A stretch of 64,000 bases of DNA from Termitomyces sp. T153 (Eukaryota; Basidiomycota; Agaricomycetes; Agaricales; Lyophyllaceae). Below the pieces are notes generated by a model. That model made no database searches. It was not told the origin of the DNA and worked only from the letters and a program-made list of their open reading frames with translations. The stretch lies in contig JACKQL020000031.1 of the NCBI GenBank assembly GCA_018296165.2, forward strand, positions 310,001 to 374,000. The letters are read 5' to 3'. Below, piece by piece: positions 10,722 to 23,426 of the stretch. Position 1 is the first letter of the stretch. Each line of letters starts with the position of its first letter. Both the position numbers and the translations under genes were made by a program.

Positions 10722-13151
10722 ATGCTTCGTTCGACGATTCCTCCAATATCCAGAGCAACACATGACACATTATCTCTCTTTCATACGAGCGCAGTTGTAT
10801 CTGATAAAATAACTAAGAGTTGCGTTGAAGTCCAATGCAATTATTAGCTCGTTATTCACTGGATCTCGTCTTCTTTAGGCTCGTCTCGGAGACGGCTCAC
10901 GCAGGATCTACGAGAAAAATCAGGATCTAGAACGTCAACCCTAGTAGTTGCACCCTACCAAAATGACGTAGAGAGAAAAGGGAGCTCTTCCAAGTCGACC
11001 AGTCACTCGGTTATTCGTGGAGGCAGAGCAAATGCTCAACGATTTCCTTCTAAACGTGAATTTCCACGAGATTCTCTTCCTCACCAAGGCCTAAAGCCTG
11101 CGCCTCCGAAGGCCAGCCAGGGTGTGAGAGCATCATTTAGGCATGGGAGGAGAAACAATAGAACTGGAAAATGGGAAGAAGAAGCCTTTTCGGGAAGGCA
11201 AAAGCCCATGCGATTTGACGATTCTAAGGACTGGAAAGAGGTTCATCAGCATAAAATGAGAGGACGGGAACGTATGCAGCAGAGTCCAAGAAGCGACAGC
11301 GCTTCCGGAAACTCGACACAATTGCTCACTTCGCAGGGAAAAAAGGACGTAGGTCGAGCAGGGTATCGACAACAGGTTCAAACAGAATCAATCCGGCATA
11401 TCACACAATCGTTGGCAAAAACTAGCGAAACTTCATCTTCAATACCTGAGCTATCTGACGCGGACACCACTCGAGCTGATCCCGCCGAACTCACGGCTGG
11501 GTTCACGTCACCACCCCTCATGCCGGGGATTCTGTCTTGTTTAAAGGAAGTCCTTGGACCTGACCCATCTCCGACACCCATTCAGGCGCTGAGCCTCAAA
11601 TGGCTTTTGAATGACGCTGCAAACGCAAAGTCTGATGACTGGAAACAGTTTCTTCTGGCATCAGAAACGGGTTCTGGTAAATCGTTCGCATATCTTCTCC
11701 CTGTCCTTCAAAACCTCAAATTATCGGAACCCGATCCCGCTTCGACATCGCACCCTTACCAACCCCAACGTCCACTCAATCCCCGCGCTTTGATACTTGC
11801 GCCCACTCACGAACTTTCACGTCAGTTGTCTTCATTCGCGAAGTCCCTCTTGCATAAGGTCAAGTTACGCGTCTTATGTGCTAGCCGAGCGAATGTCAAA
11901 ACCACAAAAGAACGTGATGCAACAGCGCGCCAGATGGCGGTTCAGCTTGAGGCGGGCAAACAGTCAGGAGAGTTTGAAATAAAGGAACGCTCAGGGTTTC
12001 CTGTGGACGTTGTCGTAGGCACACCTATGAAACTGCTTGAAATGGTGAAAGGAAGAGGTTGGGATCGCAAGGAGCATAATGAGGAGAATCTTGCTGAAAA
12101 TTCCGATGAAGGGCTTGGTCTAAAACTTAGACGAGGGAGAGACAAGATGGTTGGATTTGGGAAATGGCGGAACAAACCGGAGATGGGCTTGGCTAATGTT
12201 GAATGGGTGGTTGTAGATGAGGCGGATGTCTTGTTTGGTAAGCTCAAATTTTTTCTCTAAGAATCTGTCTCGACCAAAGACCTTGCAGATTCGGACTTCC
12301 AAGAGACTACACGTCAGCTTCTCGCAGACATCAGTGCGGCTCGCGGCCAGCCGATTCCTCTCACTCCCGCCCCGTCTTTGTCTCAACCATCCAACACTAC
12401 TACTGCTTCAACATCGATATCGTATAGCTACCCCTTCAATTTCATCCTCACTAGCGCAACAATTCCAGCCTCTCTTGCTGCTTACCTTGATGCTCATCAT
12501 CCTAAATTGATGCGGCTTGCTTCACCACGCTTGCATCGTCTCCCCAAGACCCTCCGAACCGAGTATGTGAGCTGGAGTGGTGGTAACAAACTTGCCGATA
12601 TCGAACACCGAATACGACACGTTTGGGCCGAGGATTCATCCAAGTTCAACACCAATGGGAACGCACACCATTTGAGTAAAGTTTTGATCTTCTGTAACAA
12701 AAGCACAAAGGTTGAAGAGCTAGGAGCTTATCTGGATGAGCAAGACATTAAGAATATCGCACTTAGCAGCACTAGCCAGCACAGAAAGAGAGGTTCGAAT
12801 CACCATCTCGACGGTTTCCTTCGCGTACGAGACAAGAATTCGAAGGACAACTCAAGTGTCAAGACAGAACCTACTACATCGGATGTTGTTGTTGCTTCAG
12901 ACCCAAAGACAGAACCGCACGTACTAATAACCACTTCTTTGCTCTCTCGAGGGCTCGATTTTTCTCCCTCGATCCATCATGTGTTCATCGTAGATGAACC
13001 AAGGAACATGATTGATTTCTTGCATCGTGCGGGAAGGACCGGAAGGGCTGGAGAGAGGGGGAAGGTTGTCGTTTTTGGAAAGATGAAGGGAAGAGGAAGC
13101 TCCAGTTCCAAAGATGTTCGAAAGAAGGTTGGTTCCTTGGTCGCGCATTGA
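10722..13151 (+). CDS. MRH4: Mitochondrial DEAD-box RNA helicase, MRH4 type, about 756 aa
   Basis: An ATP-dependent RNA helicase predicted to act in mitochondria; yeast Mrh4 is needed for large mitoribosome assembly. Proposed exons: 10722-10796, 10905-12237, 12289-13151. Exon 1 encodes a presequence-like start, MLRST... ending LFHTSAV, rich in Arg and Ser and without acidic runs except one Asp. The core shows motif I ASETGSGKS (about residue 277, Ser in place of Thr), motif II VVDEAD (about 460, its following residue completed across the second intron), motif III LTSATIP, TSLLSRGLDF and motif VI HRAGRTGRAGERG (about 715). A long insert separates motifs Ib and II. The second intron is certain because it restores DEADVLFDSDF; the first intron (10797-10904) is a best fit and its acceptor could differ. 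The N-terminal 150 residues are basic and low in complexity. Confidence 0.85.
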
Positions 13152-13829
13152 GTGTGAGTGGTCATCTGCATTACTTGACCCATGACATGACAAGAGCCAT
13201 GGTTGCATGACGAAGAGTCGAAATCAGACACCACTGAGTCATCATAAAATTACCTTTTAACTTCTATTAATGATTTAATCGATAAGTAGCTCACAAGAAT
13301 TGGTGCTTCAATTTTACTTCACGCCGCGTGCTCAATATGAATAGGTGGTAGCAACAGGTGTCAATCTCTAACATGGCTTCGATATGCCGAGAAGTTTGTC
13401 CCACATTCTGGATCTTTAGCGAGAGAGAAGGGGAAAAGGCTCCTTTCTGATGTATTGCATTACTAATCACGCATGAATATCTCGAGGTTCTCGAGGGCCC
13501 ACGTTCCAATTTGATCGGTGGACTAGGTCTAACTGGAGAGTCGGACTAAATGAGTATTCTCCCATCAAAAACATTGCGCGCAAAACTCGTAAAAGTCCAA
13601 CTACTGGATGTAGAGGACTCGGGAAGGAGGTGATAACTACTGTGCCAGTCCTCAATGCATTCAATGGAGAGACAGTTGGGAATCAACAAACCATCTGGCA
13701 TAACTACTTTGCCATCATGATTACAGTGCACCTTACTGTGTTGGGTGCATTGTTCTAATTGAACACAGTTTCTCCTAATCATAGTATGTCTGTCTTTACC
13801 TCAGAAGTGACAACCATTGCTACGAGGTT
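13152..13829. other. Gene-free boundary between helicase gene and transposon block
   Basis: No gene recognised. The sequence passes from genic composition into CpG-poor transposon relic; no clear target duplication marks the border. Confidence 0.4.
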
Positions 13830-15228
13830 GAGGGGCTGTAATATTTCCATTATAGTTTGTGCAGCTTACAATACACACTTTGTAAGTCAAAACCAGTTGT
13901 TGATTCTGTCCACAAAGTATGAAGTAAGAGCTTCCAGACATTCTTGCAATACAGGCTAGCAGTTCTCAAGGCAGAGCATGTTGTGTGGGTAGGAATGAAG
14001 TGGGCCCATTTACCATAGAGGTCCACCACTACCATCACCACATCATACCCATGAGCATCTGGGAGTTTTACAAATCCACCAATGCAACACTGCAGCAAGC
14101 AGCCAGAATGGGAAGAGGGTGGAGTTGACCCATGGGTGCCTGGTGACAAGGCTTGGTGAGGAAATAGAGATCACAGGTGCTAGTATAGGTGCCTACATAT
14201 TGGGAGATCTGTGGCTGCCAGTAATTCTGGTTTACCAGCTCCAGCATCTTCCACCTTCCAGAATGTCTGGTTACCCAAGAGTCATGGTGTTGCTCTACAC
14301 TGCACCAGCAAAGTTTTAAAATGTTAAGCACATAGATGCATCCTTGGAAGGTCAGGAGCCCATTCTGAAGACCCCACTCATCTGCATGTATGAACTTAAC
14401 TCTGCTTGCTCATTGAGCTTATAGGGCCTGTGCAGCCTGGGCAACTGCATTCTTTTGTGCACCCTCTCAGTTCCCTCTTTGGATGTCTCTGAGGATGTTT
14501 GCCTTGTCCCCATAAACCACAATCCCTTCTAAAGCATGGATGGCAAAGAGCTCAGGCTTGAGAAGGACAATGTTGTTATTATCCCCTGCTCCTGTGCCAT
14601 GCTCAGCCTGCCTAAATGCATTTGGCTTGCCTATGCTCTGTCCATGTTTGTGATGCAGTGAGAAGTCAAAGTTAACCAGATACAGGGACCACCAAGCTTG
14701 GCATTGATTATGTTTCTTAGCAAAACAGAAGTACTTGAGGTTCTTGTGGTCTGTCCAGACTTCAAGCTTATGTTTGTGCACTCTCAAGGAAATGCTGCCA
14801 TTCTTTAAAGGACTGAATAATCACAAGCATCTCTTTGTTGTGGATCTCATAGTTCCATTCTATTGTGTTAAGGCTTTTGGAGTAGAAAGCTACTGGATAC
14901 CACTTGCTATCCTCCTTTGACTGCTGGGAAAGAACTGCTCCTGTGGCAAAGTCCAAGCTATCTGCTTCAACATGGAAGGGAGAGTCATCATATGGGAACA
15001 GGAGGACAGGTTTTGAGGTAACAGCTTGCTTGAGGGAACCAAAGGCAGCTTGCTGCAAGGACTCCTACCACTATGCTGTATCCTTGACAGTGAGGTTGAA
15101 GAGGGGGAGTGTGTGGTGGGAGAAATCCTGTATAAACTTCTGGTAGAAGTTGACAAACCCAAGAAAAGCCTGCACTTCCTTCTTGTTCTTTGCCTCAGGC
15201 CACTCTGCTACACCTGCCAGGGTTGCTA

Positions 15229-16101
15229 GAAAAGAGAGAACTAAGCAATAAAAAGAGGAGTTAAGAACAAAGAATGAATGGAGTTAAAGTAGAATGGGGA
15301 ACAAATGCAAACTAGTCACTAGCTGTAGTTGCTAGCATTGCTAAGTCAAAATAATGCAAAGAGTACCCACAGTCAGCATCCATACTAAGTTGAGGTCAAG
15401 GTTGTCAAGTGTCAAGACTGTGGCTAAGTCATTGGCAATGATGAGAGAAAGAGCAATAAGAGATCTGAAGCTGGTAAGCTGAGAGCTAATGAAGGAGAAC
15501 AGTCCTTTGTTTGTTGTTTTGTCTCTATGTACAGGCAGTATTTATACTGTTTGTAGCTATAGTATTTAGAAAGGAAATATTAGTCACCACCAGCAATGGC
15601 ATCTGCCAAAGTGTTTATGATACATACTAGATGTCAGTCTGGTAACCAAGTATATGTATGTGATGTCAATATAATGTATAAAAATTGTCAATCACAAGAA
15701 AAGAGCATTTCTGACATCAATACCTGAAGTGTAGACACCATTCAAGTATGTTTGTAAGCTTGACAAGAAAAATGATAAGTAAGAAATCACATGGCTTTTG
15801 ATATATCCCTTTTTAGAGAGGAGGCCATGTGGTCACCAACTAATGTTGTTAGCAATTGTTGCTAAAAAAGGTCTTGGCCTTATTGTTCTAGATCCAAAGT
15901 CCAGACTCTATGTGATGTGGCTCATGATCTATAAGTCTCATGATTGCTAAAATTCTGTGCAGAGGCTACATTGTTCCAGACCTTGAGGCTAGACTCTATG
16001 TGATAAGTATTGTGACTTGTGCATGATCATGTGCAATATAGTCAGCTGCTGTCTAATCAGAAATGCCAAGAATGGTGCTCAGCAACAAGTGGGTCTTATC
16101 A
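15229..16101 (-). repeat. Family B LTR fragment (5'-truncated in plus orientation) inside decayed pol
   Basis: Matches the family B LTRs at 23427-24343 / 44558-44747, 36735-37683 and (reverse) 42584-43677 through phrases such as gctagaaa, cagtatttata and cctgaagtgtagac. Its right end, cttatca at 16095-16101, is the usual LTR terminus. The opposite terminus (tgatgtgctcct in the other copies) is missing, and the flanking RT has lost some 30-40 codons, so one deletion probably removed both. Counting directly, bases 15601-15900 contain no CG dinucleotide. Confidence 0.75.
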
Positions 16102-16232
16102 CTCAACAATGCCCCTCCAAGATTTGAGTGTAAATGAGGATATTGTCAAGATACATGTAAACAACACCTTCCACAATCAGATCATGAAAGATGTCATTCA
16201 TCATAGTCTGGAAAGTAGCTAGGCTATTGGTG

Positions 16233-16322
16233 AGACCAAAGAACATCACCAGAGGTTCAAAGAGTCTGCCATTGGTAAGACCAAAGAACATCACCAGAGG
16301 TTCAAAGAGTCCACAATTAGTT
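16233..16322 (-). repeat. In-frame 45-base tandem duplication in RT relic
   Basis: Two 45-base units (starting at about 16233 and 16278) each hold agaccaaagaacatcaccag and ggttcaaagagt. Read on the minus strand they give the RT segment LFEPLVMFFGLTN twice, in frame. A normal Ty3/gypsy RT has it once. Confidence 0.8.
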
Positions 16323-16335
16323 TGGAACACTGCCT

Positions 16336-16801
16336 TTGTAATGTTTCTGGTATGGGTTGCATAGCTTATGGTTCACACAACATAAGTCAAAACTAGTCAA
16401 TAGTTCTGTCTACAAAGTATGAAGTAAGGTGCTGCCTTATGTAAGTAATAGTATGATACTTTTAGGGATAGTGTCACATGATGCTATCAGTGTACTTAAA
16501 TATTAATAGGTAATATATGTACAGTGTGTAATGGAGCACCCCCCTTTTGAGTCTGTCAACAGACTCATGTCTAACACAAATAAAGTCAAAGAATAAGGGG
16601 TGGGATATGGCATCCCACCTGAGGGTGTGCACTGGAATTTGCATGTGAATTCCTATGTATATCAGTAGTAGAATCAACTGATTCTATGTGGACAAGTATA
16701 CTTCAGTGCACTGTCCAACTGTGCTGAGTGAAAAATATGGGCTGCTCAAGCCCAGATGTGGTTATCACTTTTCTATGAGCTATGATAATAGCTCACCCTG
16801 C
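16336..16801. other. Transposon-derived spacer without coding sequence
   Basis: AT-rich, CpG-poor sequence. A perfect 8-base inverted repeat (ggtgggat / atcccacc) with a 5-base loop lies near 16600-16620. About 16380-16430 resembles 13885-13930 (aagtcaaaac...tacaaagtatgaagtaag), a short internal repeat of unknown origin. Confidence 0.4.
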
Positions 16802-19262
16802 TCATTCATCCATCTTCAAGGCCTCTGCTTCCTTGTTACTCACAATATCCACCCAGTGCTCTAATACAGCATTAGCCATATCACTGGGGCCACTGGATCC
16901 AGCCTCAGGAGTGGTAGGAGTAGCAATATTAGTTGCTACCACCACTTCCATGGGGCTGGGGACAACTTGTGGGGTTGTTGTCAGTTGGACTGGTGTGGTC
17001 AATGCAGAATCATTGGCATAGTCCAATTCCAGGGACTCCTCTGTAGGTGCATCCTCTGAGGATGCACCAGAGCTCAATGGTGGGATGGAAGTAGCTATAG
17101 CCACTGACAATGAAGGCCCCTCCTCAGTTGGGGCTGCACTTGTGGGAGGAGCCACTGATGATGGCTCCTCAGCAGCAGCTTGTGAGGCACTCATGACTTC
17201 TGCAGGTCAGTGCAGGAGGTGAGTGAAAATGCCATCCTCATTAAAGTGCAGCCATTCAGCTGTGTCAAGAGGAAAGTAGCCTCTGCTCTCATGAATTTGG
17301 AGGAGCACATGAAAGTGCTCCTAGTCATCAGCAGTGGGGACATACCATCCATTGTATTCTGGTAATAGAGAAAGTACCCCAATGGTTTGGAGTCAATGAT
17401 GGTATTCATTGTCAATCTGCATGAACAAGTCCACATGCAGGGCACTTCTGGACCAATGGTGATCAAGGAAGCATATGCCATAGGTATACATGTGATTCAG
17501 CCAAGAGGGAGGCACATGGTTGGCCAGGAGGTGATGTATCACCTCCATTTCACTCAAATTGTTGATTTGTGTAGGCAGCACTTGCAGCCTACATAGAGTG
17601 AAAGTGTAGGAGGTAATTGCATTAAACTCCCCTACACTGGATTGGTAAGTGTCTACTGCCTCTCAATAGAGATGTGGCTGAGCCACCACTATTGCAAACA
17701 GCCTCATATAGGCTGTTCATGCATGTAGACTAGTCAGGGCCAGTGCCCAACCCAAAATGTAACCAAAGACCAAGTGTTGGTCCATGTGCAAAGTGGCATT
17801 GATGGCCACATCTGAGTACAGGTTCTGTGAACCTGAGTGGCCATGGTGCAGGATGTACTGCACCCATGCCTCAATGTTAAAGTGATGGCTGATCAGGACT
17901 TGATTAAGTCCTGCTCCTCGCATATTGTTGTCTGTGTGGCCTAGCATGGCTGATGAATGTGAGGGTAAAGGGACCAGTACCCAATGACAGTCCCCTCTGG
18001 GCAGAGATGTTTCCAACTCTACAGGAGTTAGCTTCATAGCCTGCCTCATTGTGTGGTCCCTCAATTGTGGAGCTGTATAGAATGAGATCCAATGCAACTG
18101 CTGAAGAAGGACAGCAGCATGAATCCACTCCCTCATTGTGACCTTAGATCCTCCAACCCAAATGAGTTTAAGGATCAGGCAGATCTGCTCTGGATTCATA
18201 GGCATCCTATGAGGAGCCCATTGATACAATACTTTGTAACATGGGGATATGTGAGATATCCCAGCCATCTCTGCTGAGTGGAAAAAGACTGCTTCATTGC
18301 CAACAAAGACTGCATTGGTCATTGGCAACCAATAGAAGTTGGGTGTAGCATACCCCTGAAGTCATTCTGGCACTCAAAGTGCCCACAAACCAACATGGTA
18401 TCCTAGCTATCTGGTAGGTGGCTGGGCACTATATCATTCAGATGCTTGAGGTCCAATTTAGACTTCTTAGCATCAATAGCTAACAGCTGTCTGGCATTAG
18501 TGTTGTGCTGCTCTTTGTAACAATGCTCAGTAGTGTCATCAATGGATTCCATTGCACTGGTATTCTAAACTCCTGAGGGAGTATACCAGGCATCATATAG
18601 GTCCTCAATCCAAGGACCTCAATCATACCAGCTTCTGATCCCAGAGAAATATTGGCTGGGAAAGCAATTGGGGTGGCAATGACTGCAGAGTTGTCTGCCT
18701 CTGTTTACAGCTGGCTGCACAGTGCCAGCTCTTCTTATGGAGGGCCTTAATGTTCCCTCCTTTGTAGCCACTAGTTTTGATGGCTTCACTTGGGCCACCA
18801 CTGGCTTTGATGGCCTAGCAGAGGACAAGGCTGTCTCAAAATCAGGGCACTTGTCTATCCCCTGTTTATCACCAGCAGGCACATATCATCATAGGGCACA
18901 AGTAGTGCCCTCTGTGTTGAGGATCCCTCAATAAACATAGAAGGCTCAGTATGCACCTTCTTTGCTTCTAGAGGGTTAGGAAGGGTTACTACATGCTTCT
19001 CCTTCCCCAAAGCTGAACAGAATAGGTCTGCCTGAGCTTCATCTCTTTGATTTCAAACAATATCAAGTTCATTCAGAACTTGAGCTAGTGCTAGCTGCAC
19101 TACAGAATTGTCAAAGACATCAGCACCAATGTTTTCTGGAACTCTGGCTTTGTGAAGCTGCTGGAGCAGGTGAGCAAGCTGCTCATCCATGGCAGTTGAA
19201 GGCTCAGGCTCTTTTGCTTTGCCCTTGATCTTCTCCTTCACAGAGAAGTATTGCTCAACCAT
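16802..19262 (-). pseudogene. Decayed transposon-associated open frames of unknown function
   Basis: Several long but broken minus-strand frames follow one another: 19262-19053 (start MVEQYFSVKEK), 18882-18619, 18328-17717 (204 codons with stop), 17581-17191 and 17194-16802 (start MSASQAAAEEP, acidic and Thr/Pro-rich). They share the CpG-poor state of the surrounding relics and lie between an integrase C-terminus (21.5-22.1 kb) and an RT start (16.3 kb) on the same strand. They may be the Gag-like or accessory part of a decayed Ty3/gypsy element, but no zinc knuckle or capsid motif was found and the family is not recognised. Confidence 0.5.
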
Positions 19263-19313
19263 CTTCTAGGTGGTTGATGAGGGAGTGCTACTCCTCTGTG
19301 CTGATGTGAGTGG

Positions 19314-20507
19314 TGTCATGACCCGTCCCTTGAACCTTTGCCCATCAACCCTCTGAACCCCCAAAAAACCCCTGACGCTCTGCCAAACTTCCGCCCATGC
19401 CCCACGCCTATTTCAGCTAACTCCAACGCCTCCCCGGCTAACTCCGACGGCCCTCTGGCCAACTTCAGTGCCTTCCCCGCAGCCACTGACACTTACCCTG
19501 GATCTCCCAAACCCTGAGAACCACCCCCGCTGTTCCTGATCTCCGCCACCCATCATCAACTAAACACCCTGGTTCCTCCGACCTATTCCAGAGTATCACG
19601 ACAACCTTGGGGCGACCTGCATTCCCCAATGATCCCATCAACATATCAGCGCGGCCCGATCCTCGATCGCAACTGACACCCGCCCACTCCGTCAAGCTCC
19701 ACCAAGCCCCGCCGCAGCAGCCGATGTACCCTGAAGTTCTCCGGTAGTCAGTATATAAGCCGTCAAGTAGCTCTTCGTACTCTAGTCTTGATATTGCTTA
19801 ACGTTACCTATGGTCTGATTGTTTCCTTTTTGTGTTTTGTGTTTCGTTCTCCTTACTCTCAGTCTCCTGGTCTTATCTCAGTCTCCTGGTCTTATCTCAG
19901 TCTCCCAGTCTTATCTCAGTCTCCCGGTCTTATCTCAGTCTCCCGGTCTTATCTCAGTCTCCCGGTCCTGTCCTGTCTCCATTTTGCTATTATTCTCGTT
20001 ATCGTCTCGTATCTCCACTCAAATCTACTCTTGTTCCATGTCATCTCGTCTGACGCTGTCTCAGTGACTCTGTCCGACTGTTGTGCCCAAGTCTTCATCA
20101 ACCTTAACGACCTCACAAACTCCACGATTACGATTACGAACCCCAACACTCCTTTACCAGGTCCGAACCTCACTCTTTGCTCGGTCCCAGACTCCATCAA
20201 CTCCAAATGATCTCCCATCAAACCCCGGCTCCATTCTCATTGATCACACAGCCGCCTACTCCTTTGCTTCCACGAATCTCCCATACAGTCTTCTGCCTGA
20301 ACCCCGCCAAGACCGTCTTGTTTCCTCGCAATCTGACTTCTCTGGACCTCCCCAGACCCATCCGGATCACATCCCACCAACTATCCACACAAGCCATCAG
20401 TGCCCGGAACGTCTTCAAGTGTTCGGTTACCAGTGCAAGAGGATCACGCCCACCTAGTAAGGACTCGCCCAGTGCAGCTGAGCCCCTGAGGTCAGTGGAA
20501 CCTGACA
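19314..20507 (+). mobile_element. Solo LTR related to family A, with target duplication agtgg
   Basis: Begins TGTCATGACCCG and ends GGAACCTGACA, like the family A LTRs (TGTCACGACCCG ... GGAACCTGACA). It is flanked by agtgg on both sides (19309-19313 and 20508-20512). It carries the same core promoter layout: gtatataag at 19751-19759 and AGTCTTGATATT at 19784-19795. No primer-binding site follows the right end, so it is a solo LTR left by recombination. CpG content is intermediate, suggesting an age between the old and young copies. Confidence 0.9.
19860..19972 (+). repeat. 19-base minisatellite inside the solo LTR (about six units)
   Basis: The unit cagtctcctggtcttatct and close variants start at 19860, 19879, 19898, 19917, 19936 and 19955. 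Other family A LTRs carry a single unit at the same place (for instance in reverse orientation near 24905), so this is a local expansion just downstream of the predicted transcript start. Confidence 0.9.
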
Positions 20508-20512
20508 AGTGG

Positions 20513-21454
20513 CAACATTGCAGTTGCCTTGCCCTTTCCTTTGCTAGTTGAGGCAACCATTGGTTGCCCCAATGCACTTGACAATGACAAGGGCATGTCC
20601 AATAGATGCATCCCAGTAGGCAATGGCAGATATGACTACTGAAGAGGTGCCAACAACTGCATCAGAGCTGGAATTAACTCTGGGCCATCATCATCCACCT
20701 CCATTGCCTCTAATGACAATGCTGCAGGGATCAAGATCCCTACCTGTGATGACATAGTGGCATGTCATCATTGACCTGCCATGCTCATTGTATGGCTGGG
20801 ACTAGCTACTGGGGGTGGGGCCATAGCAAACTGTGGCATCACATACTACTGGAACTCCTGGGACTACACTGGTTGTGTGGCCACAGGGTATCCAAAGTTA
20901 GACTGAGGGGGGGGGGCTAGTGGTTCCCCACATCCTGTTGCTGCTCCTTGAGGAGGGCAATGGTCCCCCACACCCTCTGCCTGCTCTGCCTTGTTGAAGG
21001 GGCAGCCCACATCTCCTTGCTGGCAACTGCTGCATTGCCACTGCATAGCTCAGCAGAGCTACATCTCTTGGCACCACTGGTAGTTCCTCACTTGTGAGCC
21101 TTGTGTCCCTGTGAGCTGGGGCTGCTCTTCTCATTGTTGGAGGTGCTATGTCCCCTAGCACCAAGCCTTCTGCCAATGCAGCAAAGCCTCCAAAGCCAGG
21201 GAGTGAACTACTCCCTGATCCTCCCCCTCTTGAGCTCTGTCCAGAGCTGAACAAATATCCCAGCAGATCTATGTCCACCTCACCTGGTGGTTTCTTTTTC
21301 TTGCCTATGGGGCAAGGATTCAGTCCTCTATATAATGTTGGTGCATAGCACCAACAATGGGGAAGAAGACAAAGTCCAGTTGGACTTTGCACACAGCCAA
21401 AAAATTATTGATGGCTGCCAGCACAGCAGCCTGTCAACTTCTGGGACTAAGTCA
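20513..21454 (-). pseudogene. Decayed transposon coding region, unrecognised
   Basis: Resumes the CpG-poor relic on the other side of the solo LTR. The longest minus-strand frame is 21392-20898 (Gly/Ser/Pro-rich, with KKKKPPGEVDIDLLGYLFSS). Stops are frequent below 20900. It probably belongs with the frames at 16.8-19.3 kb, now split by the solo LTR. No domain is recognised. Confidence 0.4.
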
Positions 21455-22110
21455 AGTTAACTTAGACCTTCTAACCAATTGCACAGGGTGCTGCATGCCC
21501 TGCAGCTCCAGATATCTGTCAAGGGCCACTAGGTCCTTGCATGTTATGAGGAACTTCCAAGTAGTATCTCCAAGACTCCAGCAAACCTCAAATTTGAGAT
21601 TCTTACCATCCCAACAATGACCTACTAGGTCATTGACAAACCATTTCTAGTTGTCTGGGGTGCCAAAGTCATAAGGCTCTGGTGTTGCCCTGTTAGGGAA
21701 TAAAGTATTGTCACTGGCCTTATAGGAGTGCAGCAACAACACATGGAACTTAGGATGTATCCTTTGTTCCTGGAGTGCCGTAGGCAGCTCCAACACATAG
21801 TTGGAGGTCTTACTGTAGGCCTCCAAAATCTTATATGACCCAACCCACTTAGGGCAGAGTTTTCTTGCTCTGTCTTTGGGTAGGTTGAGGTTTTTTGTTG
21901 AAAGGTACACCAATGCATCTTTCTCTAGTTTGAGTCAGGCCTGCAATGTGAATTGGCCAGACATGTCTGAAAGATGCATGCCTCTATGATTGTGTCATGC
22001 ACCACTGCCAAGTTCTTTAGAGCTTGGTGAGCAAACTGCTGAATTCCCTTTGGAATCACAGTATCTGCCCTAATCTCCTGTATCATAGATGGCATGTACC
22101 CACCATTCAA
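21455..22110 (-). mobile_element. Decayed Ty3/gypsy integrase C-terminus with chromodomain-like tail
   Basis: Minus-strand reading gives KLCPKWVGSYKILEAYSKTS and HPKFHVLLLHSYKA, the typical post-core part of Ty3/gypsy integrase (PKWIGPYKI..., HPVFHVSLL... in living elements). A tail with W..GDTTW-like sequence (SLGDTTWKFL) resembles a chromodomain-related module. Stops and frame changes interrupt it. Confidence 0.7.
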
Positions 22111-23426
22111 CTTGAATAGTGCAAACTACATTGTCTGAGAAATACTCATGTTTATCACAAACTCTATTAAGTCTATTCAACTTAGAATCTACAGTATCAG
22201 AGTTAGGAAAAATTACTATAGAAGATAGGACTTGTAGTAGTTCAAAATATGTAACAGTAGACCACCTGAAATGGTAGCATATGGTCACAAAAGCTTAGTC
22301 TTGTGAGTAAGAACTGGTGTAAGTCTTAAGATTGCAAAACTGCTTACTACAACTATTCTGATGCCTTTTATACTATAGGAGGAATCAGAATAGGGAGAGT
22401 AAATTTTACTGAATAGATGAGGTAATGATAGATATGGATGTTGAAATAGTAATGTAGTCACAATGTGCTACAATCATAAACCCAAAGGAAATCACATAAT
22501 CTCAGACAGAATATACAACATAATTGGAAGAAACACCTATTTTGCTTTCCCCTAATGCAACAAGAGACCTCCAATAGGCTGCAAACTCATATCCAAGTCC
22601 ATCTGGGTGTGCAGCAATCCAGCAGAGGCCCCTTTACCCTTCTTAGTTGTTTGTCCTGGAGATGACATGATCCTTGGTGGTATAGCAAGTTGCAAAGTTG
22701 GATGAGGATCTGGGAGTATTGGTCTGACAAGGGTGGACAAAAGACTGAACATAGGATGCATTTGAGAATAAGGCAGAAATGACAAACATAGTTTGCATCT
22801 GCATTGAGTGTGTAGTCTTGCCATCAGAGGTGGGTAGATGGCTAGAGATCAAATGAGTTCCAGAATTGATTGGTCAGCAATAGCTTACATGATTCCAGTT
22901 TGAGGGGATGTAGTAGCTTCACTGAAGGCAAGTGGAGGACTAAACATAAAATGAGTTCAAGAAACAATGAGACATAGTACATAGTGACTTATGTGGTTTT
23001 GGATTGAGCATATGTAGTGCTACCTTGACAAAAGTAATTGTTAAGGTATTCCAACATATCACATCAGCATTGCACAATCACCTTTGGTCAATAGTAGTTT
23101 AGCTGCTCACATATGTTTTATCACATGGGCATGCACTCTAGCTAGTATTTAAGTACATTCCAGATGTAGTAGCATGACATCTGGAAATACCACAGATACA
23201 CCAAGTTCTCACATCACTCAATCTAAGTCATTCTCTCTCTCTGATCACACTTAGGTTGGTCTAACTGACCAGTCACTGTATTTCTATTTTGTCATACCTG
23301 CATGCCATAGTTTCCTGAGACAGCCAATATTGTTTTGATTAGGGCCCAGTTTAATAAAGAACTGTGATGAACATGTTGATCACAAGGTAAGGTAACTTCA
23401 CTGTTATTCCAATAGAATTAATACAG
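22111..23426. other. AT-rich, CpG-poor transposon-derived sequence without recognised genes
   Basis: A short minus-strand frame (22824-22552) is present without known motifs. A TATA-like gtatttaagtac near 23147 followed by a pyrimidine-rich stretch could be a decayed LTR promoter. Its boundaries could not be fixed. Confidence 0.35.

Larger units (their letters stand above)
13830..16335 (-). mobile_element. Decayed Ty3/gypsy pol (RT, RNase H, integrase N-terminal part), interrupted
   Basis: Reading the minus strand from 16335 gives reverse transcriptase pieces (LFEPLVMFFGLTN, MNDIFHDLIVEGV, YMYLDNILIY), with YLDN in place of the catalytic YLDD. At 16101 the pol is cut by a family B LTR fragment and by a deletion of RT thumb sequence. 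From 15228 it resumes with EVQAFLGFVNFYQKFIQDFS, then RNase H (HVEADSLDFATGAVLSQQS, NYEIHNKEMLVI), then the integrase zinc region and the start of its core (PDAHGYDVVMVVVDLYGKW) down to about 13850. Stops and frame changes are many. CpG is almost absent. This is a dead copy of a family different from the intact element at 25-36 kb. Confidence 0.8.

Noticed and set aside
13850..22110. A single continuous Ty3/gypsy element on the minus strand
   Set aside because: Integrase C-terminus lies upstream of RT in reading order, so at least two elements or a rearrangement are needed; not merged.
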